Shown here: positions 17,049 through 25,512 of the stretch, in pieces | How positions within the stretch are numbered: the stretch's first letter is position 1 | How the letters are laid out: each line of letters starts with the position of its first letter | NCBI RefSeq assembly: GCF_001687625.2 | Contig: NZ_CP016538.2 | Coordinates: forward strand, 220,001-284,000 | Length of the DNA stretch: 64,000 nucleotides | Direction: 5' to 3' | DNA from: Planococcus maritimus | GTDB taxonomy: Bacteria; Bacillota; Bacilli; Bacillales_A; Planococcaceae | Position numbers and translations under genes: made by a program | The notes under the pieces: generated by a model | Databases searched by the model: none | What the model saw: only the letters and a program-made list of their open reading frames with translations | What the model was told of the DNA's origin: nothing

Positions 17049-17519
17049 ATGAACACCAATTCATTGCCAAAAGAAATTCAGACAGAACGACTAAAGTTAA
17101 TCCCCATCACTGAAGAACTGTATCGGAATTTGTATGGCAGTTATGCGATGGATGCACACATTAGCCTGCATTTAGACGATTTAAAACAAGATCAGCGTCT
17201 TTACGGCTGGGGGGCATGGATCGCTTTTGATCAATCCGGCGCACCGATTGGCGATATGGGGTTCAAGGGATGTCCGGACAAAGCCGGAAAAGTGGAAATC
17301 GGCTATGGCGTAAAGGAACCTTATCAAGGGAACGGCTACGCGACAGAAGGCGTGCAAGGCTTGATCGATTGGGCCTTTGCTTTTCCGGAAGTACGTGAAG
17401 TGACGGCGGAATGCTATGAAGACAATGCGCCTTCGATTCGTGTGCTCGAAAAGCTTGGATTTGAACGCATCGCACAGTCGAAAGAATTGGTGTTTTGGAG
17501 ATTGCGCGATGGCTATTGA
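17049..17519 (+). CDS. GNAT family N-acetyltransferase
   Basis: A 156-residue GNAT protein of the RimJ/RimL-like group. It opens with IQTERLKLIPIT, and the acetyl-CoA binding region is EPYQGNGYATEG (about residues 92-103), followed by ECYEDNAPSIRVLEKLGF, the usual C-terminal motif. The acceptor cannot be told. An AGGAGG site precedes the ATG. It overlaps the Nudix gene by 11 bases, so the two are probably co-translated. Confidence 0.85.
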   Translation: MNTNSLPKEIQTERLKLIPITEELYRNLYGSYAMDAHISLHLDDLKQDQRLYGWGAWIAFDQSGAPIGDMGFKGCPDKAGKVEIGYGVKEPYQGNGYATEGVQGLIDWAFAFPEVREVTAECYEDNAPSIRVLEKLGFERIAQSKELVFWRLRDGY

Positions 17520-18138
17520 AAAACTAGCTTGTGTGACAGAGGATGGTGCGCTAATCGGCGTCGCGACCCGGGAGGAAGTCCATCGCCAAGGTTTGTGGCA
17601 CGAGACCTTTCATTGCTGGATCGTTTCGCGTGAACAAGGCCGCACTTTGATTCATTTGCAGCTAAGAAGCCAAAATAAGGCGGATTTTCCCGGGCTTTTC
17701 GATATTACGGCAGCGGGCCATATCGCAGCGCACGAATCGATGCGAGACGGCGTTCGGGAAATTAAAGAAGAGCTTGGCTTAACGCTTTCATTTGAGCAAT
17801 TAGCGCAGCTGGGTGTCGTGCATGACGAGATCGTCTTGCCTGGATTCACCGACCGCGAGCGCGCTTTTCTTCATTTGTACGAAGGCATGCCTATTGACCT
17901 GGAGGATTACCGCCTGCAACCAGAGGAAGTCTCAGGCATGGTGGCTGTCGAGTTTCTGGCATTCTTTGAACTGTGCATGAGGCAGACAGAAGCAATCGAT
18001 GCCCGTGGGTTTATTGAAACGACAGAGGGAAGGCAGCCGTTTCATCAGAAAATCGGCTTGGCCGATTGCGTCCCACATCAACTCACTTACTGGCAGCAAG
18101 TGGCGATCCGCATTCGCCGCAAGTTAATGGATGACTAA
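17509..18138 (+). CDS. Nudix hydrolase
   Basis: A 209-residue Nudix protein of the isopentenyl-diphosphate-isomerase-like/YfcD-type group. The Nudix box is GHIAAHESMRDGVREIKEEL (about residues 72-91), with six rather than seven residues between the first Glu and REIKEE. The N-terminus (VTEDGALIGVATREEVHRQG, HETFHCWIV) is typical of this subgroup. The start at 17509 has GGAG eight bases upstream within the GNAT gene. The substrate is unknown; a nucleoside or isoprenoid diphosphate derivative is likely. Confidence 0.85.
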   Translation: MAIEKLACVTEDGALIGVATREEVHRQGLWHETFHCWIVSREQGRTLIHLQLRSQNKADFPGLFDITAAGHIAAHESMRDGVREIKEELGLTLSFEQLAQLGVVHDEIVLPGFTDRERAFLHLYEGMPIDLEDYRLQPEEVSGMVAVEFLAFFELCMRQTEAIDARGFIETTEGRQPFHQKIGLADCVPHQLTYWQQVAIRIRRKLMDD

Positions 18139-18197
18139 AAAAGCGTCTGTATGGAAAAGAGCCGAATTGGCAACTTTATCATACAGGCGCTTTTTGA
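18137..18197. terminator. Bidirectional terminator between the Nudix gene and the pxp operon
   Basis: Long complementary arms, AAAAAGCGTCTGTATG (18138-18153) and CATACAGGCGCTTTTT (18180-18195), with T runs usable in both directions between convergent genes. Confidence 0.85.
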
Positions 18198-18202
18198 ATG
18201 GG

Positions 18203-18985
18203 TTAAAACACGCTAAAGTCTTCTGATTTCAAGTCAGTGACGAACATATGGCCAGGAGCATGAGTGATCATCAAGGAAGGCTTGCTTTCCATCGCGACGG
18301 CTTGTGGCGTGACGCCACATGCCCAGAAGACCGGCACTTCGCCTTCTTTAATTTCAACGGCATCGCCGAAATCGGGCTTGTTGATGTCTTGGATGCCAAT
18401 CGATTCGGGATTGCCGATATGGACGGGAGCGCCGTGGACGTTCGGGAAGCGGCTCGTCACTTGCACCGCGCGGACGATGTCTTGTTCTTTGACCGGGCGC
18501 ATGCTAACGACAGTCGGTCCTTGGAAGCGGCCGGCTGGGACAGCTGCAAGCGAAGTCTTATACATCGGCACGTTGCAGCCCTGCTCTTGATGGCGCATCG
18601 GAATGCCGTTTTGTGTCAGCGCTTCTTCGAATGTAAAGCTGCAGCCAAGCAAGAAAGCGACCATGTCATCTGTCCATAACGGGCGGATGTCAGTTGTTTC
18701 TTCCGTCAACACGCCATCACGGTAGATGCGGTATTTCGGAATGTCGGTGCGCAAATCTGCATACGGCGCGGACAATGCCGGAACAAATGAACCGGGTTCC
18801 GTGACATCGATGACCGGACAGGCTTTTGGATTGCGCTGACAGAACAGCAGAAATTCAAACGCCATGTCTTTTGGCAAAATAGCCAGATTCGTTTGGATGA
18901 ATCCTGGGGCGAAGCCAGACGTCGGTGCTTGGAATTCGCCTGTCCGGATGGCGCTGCGCAGCTCTTCTGGAGATGTGAATTGCAT
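18203..18985 (-). CDS. ycsI: YcsI-type putative hydro-lyase (DUF1445 family)
   Basis: A 260-residue protein of the DUF1445 putative hydro-lyase family, related to D-glutamate cyclase. Visible features are GFAPGFIQTNLAILP near the N-terminus and a central HQEQGCNVPMYKTS. If it acts like D-glutamate cyclase it would make 5-oxo-D-proline, feeding the neighbouring 5-oxoprolinase; that is inference. The ATG at 18985 is better spaced from AAGGAG than the ATG at 18991. It is the last gene of the operon, 13 bases after ycsG. Confidence 0.87.
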   Translation of the reverse strand: MQFTSPEELRSAIRTGEFQAPTSGFAPGFIQTNLAILPKDMAFEFLLFCQRNPKACPVIDVTEPGSFVPALSAPYADLRTDIPKYRIYRDGVLTEETTDIRPLWTDDMVAFLLGCSFTFEEALTQNGIPMRHQEQGCNVPMYKTSLAAVPAGRFQGPTVVSMRPVKEQDIVRAVQVTSRFPNVHGAPVHIGNPESIGIQDINKPDFGDAVEIKEGEVPVFWACGVTPQAVAMESKPSLMITHAPGHMFVTDLKSEDFSVF

Positions 18986-18998
18986 GTCCATTCACTCC

Positions 18999-20204
18999 TT
19001 ATTTAAATAATTGCGGGATGCCATTCAATAATGTGTAACCGCCCATCCAGGACATGGCGATCACGATGACGACACCGAAGATCGTCATCCATAGCGGATG
19101 TTTGTAATCGCCGACGACTTTTTTCTTGTGGGCGGCGACGAGCATCACACCGAGTGCAATCGGCAAGATCAAGCCGTTCAACGAGCCGACAAGCAAGAGA
19201 ATCAAGACCGGGCGTCCAATGGAGATAAAGACGATGGTCGAGATGACGATAAAGCCAATGGTCAAGTAGCGGTGATATTTCTCAAGCACCGGGCTGAACG
19301 ACCGGATGAACGAAACAGAGGTATAAGCGGCGCCGACGACCGAAGTGACTGCGGCAGCCCACATGACGACACCGAAAATTTTATAGCCGATATTGCCAGC
19401 AGCAAGCTGAAATACAGAAGCTGGCGGATTGTCCGGATCGAGAGCCAGTCCTTGCGAGACGACACCGAGTACGGCAAGGAATAAGATGACGCGCATGATG
19501 GACGCGACCCCAATCGCATAAATGGAGCTGCGCGTCACTTGCGGCAAATGCCTTTGACCGGTCATCCCGGCATCGACCAGGCGATGGCCGCCGGCGAACG
19601 TGATATAGCCGCCGACGGTTCCGCCGACAAGCGTAACAATCGCAAAAATATCGATTGTATCAGGAGCGAAAGTTTTCGCCACCGCTTCACCGACAGGCGG
19701 TTGTGCGGTGATCATGACATAAATCGTCAAGGCGATCATGACAAAGCCGAGAATTTGGGCGAAGCGGTCCATCGCGCGTCCCGCTTCTTTCACCATGAAG
19801 ATCCCGACTGCCAGCAAGCCGCTAAGTCCTGCGCCGAGTTCCGGGGAAATGCCGAACAACACATTCGTACCGAGCCCAGCACCAGCAATGTTCCCGATAT
19901 TAAAAGCAAGCCCACCGATGACGACGAGAAACGCTAGCACGTAGCCAAGCCCTGGCAGCACGTCATTTGCGATATCTTGCGCGCGCTTTCCTGAAATGGC
20001 AATGATGCGCCAAATGTTCGTCTGCGCACCGATATCGATGATGATGGAGATCAAAATGACAAAGCCGAATGACGCCAATAAAGTCTCAGTAAAAACGGTT
20101 GTTTGGGTCAAGAACCCCGGTCCGATAGCGGAAGTCGCCATTAGGAAGGCAGCGCCGAGCAGGACGCTGCGGTTGGTATTTTTCATCTTTTTAACATTGT
20201 CCAT
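18999..20204 (-). CDS. ycsG: NRAMP-family transporter YcsG
   Basis: A 401-residue integral membrane protein with about eleven hydrophobic segments, of the NRAMP-like YcsG group. The N-terminal segment has ATSAIGPGFLTQTT, where metal-transporting NRAMPs carry a DPGN motif; here that metal ligand pattern is replaced. Its genomic partners point to 5-oxoproline or a related organic substrate rather than a metal, which is inference. A strong AAGGAGG site precedes the ATG. Confidence 0.87.
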   Translation of the reverse strand: MDNVKKMKNTNRSVLLGAAFLMATSAIGPGFLTQTTVFTETLLASFGFVILISIIIDIGAQTNIWRIIAISGKRAQDIANDVLPGLGYVLAFLVVIGGLAFNIGNIAGAGLGTNVLFGISPELGAGLSGLLAVGIFMVKEAGRAMDRFAQILGFVMIALTIYVMITAQPPVGEAVAKTFAPDTIDIFAIVTLVGGTVGGYITFAGGHRLVDAGMTGQRHLPQVTRSSIYAIGVASIMRVILFLAVLGVVSQGLALDPDNPPASVFQLAAGNIGYKIFGVVMWAAAVTSVVGAAYTSVSFIRSFSPVLEKYHRYLTIGFIVISTIVFISIGRPVLILLLVGSLNGLILPIALGVMLVAAHKKKVVGDYKHPLWMTIFGVVIVIAMSWMGGYTLLNGIPQLFK

Positions 20205-20226
20205 AAAAGTTCCTCCTTAGGCGGTG

Positions 20227-20997
20227 TTACACAATTTTGTGGATATGTTGGATAGCGATTCCCGCCTCTTTCAAGGAACCGGAGATCTGCATCGCAAATT
20301 CTTTTGCAGTCTTGCCATCGCCGTGGATGCAGATCGTTTCTGCCTTCAAGGCAGTCTCGGTGCCTTCTGTATTGATGACTTTGTTTTCTTTGACCATGTG
20401 AATGACTTGTTGGATCGCAGCATCTGGGTCGGTGATGAGCGCGTTGTCTTGGCTGCGCGGCGTGAGCGTGCCATCTGGCTGATACGTGCGGTCGGAGAAC
20501 ACTTCATTCGCTGTGCGCAAGCCGATCTTATTGCCGGCTTTGATGATTTCACTGCCAGATAAGCCGAACAAGACGAGTTCCGGGTCGATTTTATAGACCG
20601 CTTCTGCGATCGCTTCCGACAGCTTGGCATCACCTGCGGCCATATTGTACATGGCGCCGTGGGCTTTCACGTGTTGAAGCTTTCCGCCTTCTGCTTTCAC
20701 AAACCCGTAGAGTGCACCAATCTGGTAAATGACAAGATCGTATATTTCCTGTGGGGTGACAGCCATGTTGCGCCGCCCGAAACCGGCAAGGTCCTGAAGG
20801 CCGGGGTGGGCACCGATGCCGACGTTTTTGTCGAGTGCCAGTTTGACGGTTTCGCGCATCGTCGCCGGGTCGCCTGCGTGAAAGCCGCACGCGATATTGG
20901 CGGAAGTGACGTAATCGAGAATTGCCCGGTCATTGCCAAGTGTATAGGTACCGAAGCTTTCACCCATGTCACAGTTCAAATCTACTTGATGGTTCAT
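20227..20997 (-). CDS. pxpA: 5-oxoprolinase subunit PxpA (LamB/YcsF family)
   Basis: A 256-residue LamB/YcsF family protein, subunit A of ATP-dependent 5-oxoprolinase, which opens 5-oxo-L-proline to glutamate. Hallmarks are [12 protein letters not shown] at the start, [11 protein letters not shown] and [12 protein letters not shown]. The ATG at 20997 is preferred because GGGAGGA lies six bases upstream; an ATG at 21003 abuts that site. It overlaps pxpC by four bases. Confidence 0.95.
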   Translation of the reverse strand: MNHQVDLNCDMGESFGTYTLGNDRAILDYVTSANIACGFHAGDPATMRETVKLALDKNVGIGAHPGLQDLAGFGRRNMAVTPQEIYDLVIYQIGALYGFVKAEGGKLQHVKAHGAMYNMAAGDAKLSEAIAEAVYKIDPELVLFGLSGSEIIKAGNKIGLRTANEVFSDRTYQPDGTLTPRSQDNALITDPDAAIQQVIHMVKENKVINTEGTETALKAETICIHGDGKTAKEFAMQISGSLKEAGIAIQHIHKIV

Positions 20998-21974
20998 GTC
21001 CATTCCTCCCGTTTCATTTGGATTGCGATTTTCAATTGACGGATTTGCTGTTCTTGTTCGATGTAAAGCTGTTGTGCATCATGCACAGAGATGTGGCGGA
21101 ATTTCAGCGATTCGCCGGGTTTTAATTGACTGATCAGCGGCAAATCGACCGCTGCGACTTGGCCGATTTTCGGATAGCCGCCGGTCGTCTGGCGGTCTGC
21201 GAGCAAGACGATGGGGTTGCCATCTGCCGGGACTTGCACAGAACCGAACGCGACCGCTTCCGAAATCAATTCTTCCTGCTTTTCAAGTGCCAGTTCAGCA
21301 CCTTCCAAGCGATAGCCCATGCGGTCTGAACTGGCTGAAACGGTGAAGGTTTCTTCGAATATGCGTGTCCGGCTCTCTTCATTAAAGAGAGTGAATTGAC
21401 GTCCCGGCATCATCCGGACGATCGGCTGCTCGTGGTAGCGGGCAGGCGGGATGAGCCAGTCAGGTGCCTGTGCGTTCTGGTTTTTTAAGGCTTCTAGGCG
21501 CCCGGCAGGAAGAGGGAGCGTCTGCAGGCTGTCGCCGTTTTTTAGCGCGCGCCCGTGGAAGCCGCCGATGCCTGCGCGTAAATACGTGGAGCAGCTGTCC
21601 ATGACAACCGGTATATCAAAACTGCCCGCAACGGCCACGTAACTGCGTGCGCCGCGCTTCGGTTCGCCGAATGACAGGATGCTGCCCTTTCGGACGAAAT
21701 GGCCGCGCCACATGGTAAGTGGCTTGCCGTCGAGCGAAGGGGATAAGTCGCCTCCGCAAATGGCGATGAAATGGTCGGCTTCGAACTCGATGACCGGGCC
21801 GGACAAGGCGATTTCCAGGGTTGCTGCCGTTTCGGCATTGCCTGCGAGCAAATTGGCGATGCGGTGGGCAAACGGGTCCATAACGCCGCTTGCGATGACA
21901 CCATAGCGCTGAAATCCGGTGCGGCCGAGATCTTGCACAGCTGTTTGCAGCCCACTTTTACGAATGGTCAGCAT
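20994..21974 (-). CDS. pxpC: 5-oxoprolinase subunit PxpC (KipA family)
   Basis: A 326-residue biotin-dependent-carboxyltransferase-like protein (KipA/PxpC). Markers are [19 protein letters not shown] at the start, [12 protein letters not shown] and [15 protein letters not shown] near the C-terminus. Start at 21974 by an AGGAGG site nine bases upstream; a longer in-frame start would run through pxpB. Works with PxpA and PxpB in 5-oxoproline breakdown; in B. subtilis KipA also antagonises the kinase inhibitor KipI. Confidence 0.94.
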   Translation of the reverse strand: MLTIRKSGLQTAVQDLGRTGFQRYGVIASGVMDPFAHRIANLLAGNAETAATLEIALSGPVIEFEADHFIAICGGDLSPSLDGKPLTMWRGHFVRKGSILSFGEPKRGARSYVAVAGSFDIPVVMDSCSTYLRAGIGGFHGRALKNGDSLQTLPLPAGRLEALKNQNAQAPDWLIPPARYHEQPIVRMMPGRQFTLFNEESRTRIFEETFTVSASSDRMGYRLEGAELALEKQEELISEAVAFGSVQVPADGNPIVLLADRQTTGGYPKIGQVAAVDLPLISQLKPGESLKFRHISVHDAQQLYIEQEQQIRQLKIAIQMKREEWT

Positions 21975-22656
21975 CTTGCTTCGCCTCCTGTTCCCGGTAT
22001 TCAGCTTCATCGATTTGCGTGAAGCGGATTTCGTCTCCGGCCCGAAGCAAACTCGGGATGTCTTGGTCTGGCACAAATAGACGCAAAGGTGTGCGGCCGA
22101 TCAACTGCCAGCCGCCCGGTGTTTTAATCGGATAGACACCGGTTTGCATGCCGGCAATCCCGACAGTGCGTTCAGGAATGCGCAAACGCGGCGATTTCCT
22201 TCTAGGTGCGGCAATTTTTTCGGACATGCCGCCGATGAACGGAAAGCCCGGGGCAAACCCAATCATGTGCACGCTGTAGATGCCAGACGTATGGATGTCT
22301 ATGACTTCTTCTTCCGTCAGGCCATTATGCTCTGCGACAAAGCGAAGGTCAGGACCAAAATCGCCGCCATAACAAACCGGAATTTCGATTTGGCGTGGAG
22401 CGGGTGCTTCGACCTCATCCATTTGGGCCATTAGCGATTTTAGTTCCTGTTCCACCTCTGCTTGTTTGAGCTGGCATGGATCATAAAAAACCGTGACCGT
22501 CGTGAACGCTGGGATGAATTCGATTAGCCACTCCGGCGCTTCTTTTTCTAAGAGCGCCGACAGCTTGCGGACGGCTTGCTCCGACTCTTTATTGATGATG
22601 GCGCCGGTTTCGATGACCAGTGCCTGTTCACTGAGCGGGGAAAATGTGAATGCCAA
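21958..22656 (-). CDS. pxpB: 5-oxoprolinase subunit PxpB (KipI family)
   Basis: A 232-residue KipI/PxpB protein. Markers are VHMIGFAPGFPFIGGM, the basic RRKSPRLRIPERTVGIAG and TPGGWQLIGRTPLRLF. The TTG at 22656 (product MAFTFSPLSEQ) lies six bases after GATGAGGTG; a GTG at 22665 would give three more residues but overlaps that ribosome site. It is the first gene of the five-gene minus-strand operon. B. subtilis KipI also inhibits the sporulation kinase KinA. Confidence 0.92.
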   Translation of the reverse strand: MAFTFSPLSEQALVIETGAIINKESEQAVRKLSALLEKEAPEWLIEFIPAFTTVTVFYDPCQLKQAEVEQELKSLMAQMDEVEAPAPRQIEIPVCYGGDFGPDLRFVAEHNGLTEEEVIDIHTSGIYSVHMIGFAPGFPFIGGMSEKIAAPRRKSPRLRIPERTVGIAGMQTGVYPIKTPGGWQLIGRTPLRLFVPDQDIPSLLRAGDEIRFTQIDEAEYREQEAKQDADHS

Positions 22657-22888
22657 AAAGTTCACCTCATCTGCAGATTATTCTAAATACTTTAACAGTA
22701 TAATGCTTCTCATTAGTGAATGAAAGTGGAAGAAAGTTGGAGTTTGAAGAGTGCACTTATCGATAAATCGCTTCATCTATTAGCATGAATCAATAATTTG
22801 GCCCAATGAACAGGAGGATTATGGAAAAAAACACAAAAAAGCTTCCGCAATAGCTTCAAAAAATGTTATTGAAAGAATAGCATTCCAT

Positions 22889-22921
22889 AAAAAAACCGAT
22901 GCCAGCAGAAGCCGGCATCGG
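22889..22921 (-). terminator. Terminator of the amino-acid binding protein gene
   Basis: CCGATGCC / GGCATCGG stem; read on the minus strand it is followed by seven T. The gap 22657-22888 otherwise holds only the promoter side of the pxp operon and no gene. Confidence 0.85.
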
Positions 22922-22932
22922 GGCAGTTGAGC

Positions 22933-23781
22933 TTATTCTTCAATTTCAATCGGCTGTGTCACATCGGCTCCGTCAAAAAACTCGGCGGAAAGTTCAGCGA
23001 TAGTGCCGTCTTCAAGCATCTCATCGATTGCATTGTTGACGTTTTCGACCAATTCGTCATTACCTTTGTTCATGACCATGCCGCCTTCAGACGGGCGGTA
23101 TTTGATCGTTGGGTGGATAACGATCTCGAGTTCTGGGAACGCTTCGATGGCGAGTGTCTGCAAATAATAATCGTTGAGAATGACATCGGTGCGGCCGATT
23201 GCGACGTCGCGCAAATACGTTTCATTTGTTGCGTTGTCGTAGGTCACTTCTTCAGCGCCATATGAACGGGCAGTTTCCATATAAACGGATGTTGAAGCGC
23301 CGGCTGCTTTTTTGCCTTCAAGGTCTTCTAGCGTCTCGATGCCAGAAAGATCGCCTTCGCGAACGATGGCTGTCCCGTACGAATATTTGAACGGCGTAGA
23401 GAAGACGAATTTCTCTTTGCGGTCTTCGTTAATCTCGATATCATTCGCGGCGATATCGACTTGGCCAGTTTGGACGGACGTCATCATCTCGTCAAAGCCC
23501 ATTTCAGAAAACTCAATTTCAAGTTCAAGGCGTTCAGCCATTTCGCGAACGACCTCGACTTCAAAACCGGTCAATTCATCGGTGCCTTCTTCACGGTAGG
23601 AAGTCGGGTAAAGCGTACCGGATGTTGCGACGGTCAAGGTGCCTTGTTCTTGTATTTCGTCCCATGCGCTGGCTGTTTCTTCAGCGGTTTCTTCGCTGTC
23701 GCTGCCGCATGCGGACAAGGTAAGTGCTGCAGCGGCAGAAAGTGCGGTGATGGAAAACTTGGATGATAAAATTTTGTTCAA
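22933..23781 (-). CDS. Amino-acid ABC transporter substrate-binding lipoprotein (family 3)
   Basis: A 282-residue extracytoplasmic solute-binding protein for polar amino acids. The signal peptide ends in a lipobox (LSAC, about residues 22-25) followed by an acidic linker, then the family-3 domain (LTVATSGTLYPTSY, TGFEVEVVREMAERL, GQVDIAANDIEI). The TTG at 23781 is chosen by an AGGAGG site eight bases upstream. No permease or ATPase is adjacent. A cre-like sequence (TGAAAGCGCTTATCA, minus strand, near 23840) lies upstream but is one base longer than consensus. Confidence 0.87.
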   Translation of the reverse strand: MNKILSSKFSITALSAAAALTLSACGSDSEETAEETASAWDEIQEQGTLTVATSGTLYPTSYREEGTDELTGFEVEVVREMAERLELEIEFSEMGFDEMMTSVQTGQVDIAANDIEINEDRKEKFVFSTPFKYSYGTAIVREGDLSGIETLEDLEGKKAAGASTSVYMETARSYGAEEVTYDNATNETYLRDVAIGRTDVILNDYYLQTLAIEAFPELEIVIHPTIKYRPSEGGMVMNKGNDELVENVNNAIDEMLEDGTIAELSAEFFDGADVTQPIEIEE

Positions 23782-23890
23782 AAGAAGTTCCTCCTGTCTT
23801 GTCATGTGTACGTCAAACATAGCATGATAAGCGCTTTCAGGAAAGCTGAAATACTCACTTGAATAAAGTTGTAATTATCTGATATTTAAA

Positions 23891-23938
23891 TTGACCAGAG
23901 TGGTCGAATGTTGTATATTGAAGTCGACCAGGGTGGTC
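23891..23938 (+). promoter_or_regulatory. Promoter with two TetR-type operators
   Basis: TTGACC (23891-23896), a 17-base spacer and TATATT (23914-23919) form a SigA-type promoter. Two palindromes of the form GACCA-N3-TGGTC lie at 23893-23905, overlapping the -35, and 23926-23938, just after the -10. Their centres are 33 bases apart, about three helix turns. Occupancy by the TetR product encoded next would block transcription of the whole operon. Confidence 0.85.
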
Positions 23939-23953
23939 AAGTTGTGCGTGGAT

Positions 23954-24610
23954 ATGGAGGTGATCGTCATCGTTGAACGATTTGAAAATTTAGAAGAGCG
24001 CAAGCAACGCACCATTCTTCAGGCCGCGCTTGCTGAATTTGCGGCGCATGGCTACGCGAAAGCCTCGACCAATCGCATCGTCCAAGCGGCAGGCATCGGC
24101 AAGGGGATGTTGTTTTATTATTTCACGAGCAAGCAGGAGCTGTACGCGTATTTGGTGAAGTATAGCCTTGAAACCATCCAGAGCCGTTATTTGGACCGAG
24201 TGGATGGGGAAGAACCGGATATGATTGAACGACTCACACAGCTTGCCCGCCTGAAAATGGAAGCCCAAGTTGAAAATGAGGAAGTATTCAATTTCTCAGC
24301 TGTGTTTATGCAAGAAAACGATGCGCCTTTGCCTGACGAGCTGGCGGTGAAAATAGGCGAACTGAAACAGACCGGCTACCGGCTCATGTATGAAGGTATC
24401 GACAAAAGCCGTTTCCGGAAAGATGCAGATCCCGATAAAGTATTCCATTTGATCCGTTGGTCGATCGATGGCTTCCAACAGGAATTGCTTGCGAAGCTGT
24501 CTGGCCAGAACCTTGCTGAGATTGACTTTGCGCCGTATTGGGATGAATTTTATGGCTATTTGGCTATTTTGAAAAGGAGTTTTTACGAAACGGAGGGGGA
24601 ATCGTCATGA
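23954..24610 (+). CDS. TetR-family repressor of the adjacent ABC exporter
   Basis: A 218-residue TetR regulator. The N-terminal helix-turn-helix has RIVQAAGIGKGMLFYYFTSKQEL (as two adjoining blocks), and a helical ligand-binding domain follows. The ATG given lies next to GGAGGTGATC, so the exact start is unsure; a GTG at 23960 or an earlier start is possible. Its stop overlaps the ATPase gene start by four bases. It is predicted to repress its own operon through the two GACCA-N3-TGGTC sites and to be released by an exported compound. Confidence 0.88.
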   Translation: MEVIVIVERFENLEERKQRTILQAALAEFAAHGYAKASTNRIVQAAGIGKGMLFYYFTSKQELYAYLVKYSLETIQSRYLDRVDGEEPDMIERLTQLARLKMEAQVENEEVFNFSAVFMQENDAPLPDELAVKIGELKQTGYRLMYEGIDKSRFRKDADPDKVFHLIRWSIDGFQQELLAKLSGQNLAEIDFAPYWDEFYGYLAILKRSFYETEGESS

Positions 24611-25512
24611 CGGTCGTCAAAACACAAGGGCTCAGTAAAACATTCGGGGAGTTCAAAGCGCTGGATGGCGTCGATATCGAAGTGAAAGAAGGAGAAGTCT
24701 TCGGTTTCATCGGGCCGAACGGGGCAGGGAAATCAACGACTTTGCGTGTCTTGCTCGGCATTTTGAAAGCATCGGAAGGCAGCGCCGAGATTTTCGGCAA
24801 AGATGTTTGGAAAGATGCCGTCGATATCCATAAACGAGTGGCGTACGTGCCAGGGGATGTCAATTTATGGCCAAACTTGACCGGCGGCGAAGTGATCGAT
24901 TTGTTTGGCAGATTACGCGGCGGCTACGACAAGAAACGGCGCGATGAGCTGATCAGCCGGTTCGGGCTCGACCCAAGCAAAAAATGCCGGACCTATTCAA
25001 AAGGCAATCGGCAGAAAGTGGCGCTCATCGCTGCCTTTTCTGCAGATGCAGATCTTTATATCTTTGATGAGCCGACGTCTGGTCTCGATCCGCTCATGGA
25101 GCGCGTGTTTGCCGAATACGTCCAGGAAGCGAAAGCACAAGGCAAGAGCATCCTCCTGTCGAGCCATATCCTATCAGAAGTAGAAAAACTATGCGACCGG
25201 GTGGCAATTATCCGCAAAGGGCGCATTATTGAAACCGGGACGCTTAAAGAGATGCGCCATTTAACAGGCTCTTTGATGTTCATTGAAACCCATCAGCCGA
25301 TACCGGACTTGGCCGAACTGCGGGGCGTGCACCGTGTTGAGCCCTTTGATGGCGGCTGGTCATTCCAAGTGGACAGCGATGAACTTGATGCAGTCGTTCG
25401 CCATTTAAGCGCGTTCGGCCTGAAGCGGATGGAAAGCCGTCCGCCAACCTTGGAAGATTTGTTTATCCGCCATTATGAAGAAACGGAGACAGGAGCAGGG
25501 GGTGGCGTGTGA
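24607..25512 (+). CDS. ABC exporter ATP-binding protein
   Basis: A 301-residue ABC ATPase. Walker A is GPNGAGKST (about residues 38-46) and Walker B is LYIFDEPTSGLDP. The signature reads YSKGNRQK instead of LSGGQ, a form seen in ABC-2-type exporter ATPases. A C-terminal extension of about 80 residues follows the core. It lies between the TetR gene and the permease with four-base overlaps on both sides, forming a complete drug- or lipid-export operon. Confidence 0.92.
   Translation: MTVVKTQGLSKTFGEFKALDGVDIEVKEGEVFGFIGPNGAGKSTTLRVLLGILKASEGSAEIFGKDVWKDAVDIHKRVAYVPGDVNLWPNLTGGEVIDLFGRLRGGYDKKRRDELISRFGLDPSKKCRTYSKGNRQKVALIAAFSADADLYIFDEPTSGLDPLMERVFAEYVQEAKAQGKSILLSSHILSEVEKLCDRVAIIRKGRIIETGTLKEMRHLTGSLMFIETHQPIPDLAELRGVHRVEPFDGGWSFQVDSDELDAVVRHLSAFGLKRMESRPPTLEDLFIRHYEETETGAGGGV

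Noticed and set aside
23836-23852. A cre-like palindrome upstream of the amino-acid binding protein gene.
   Set aside because: It is one base too long between half-sites, so I leave it as a remark only.
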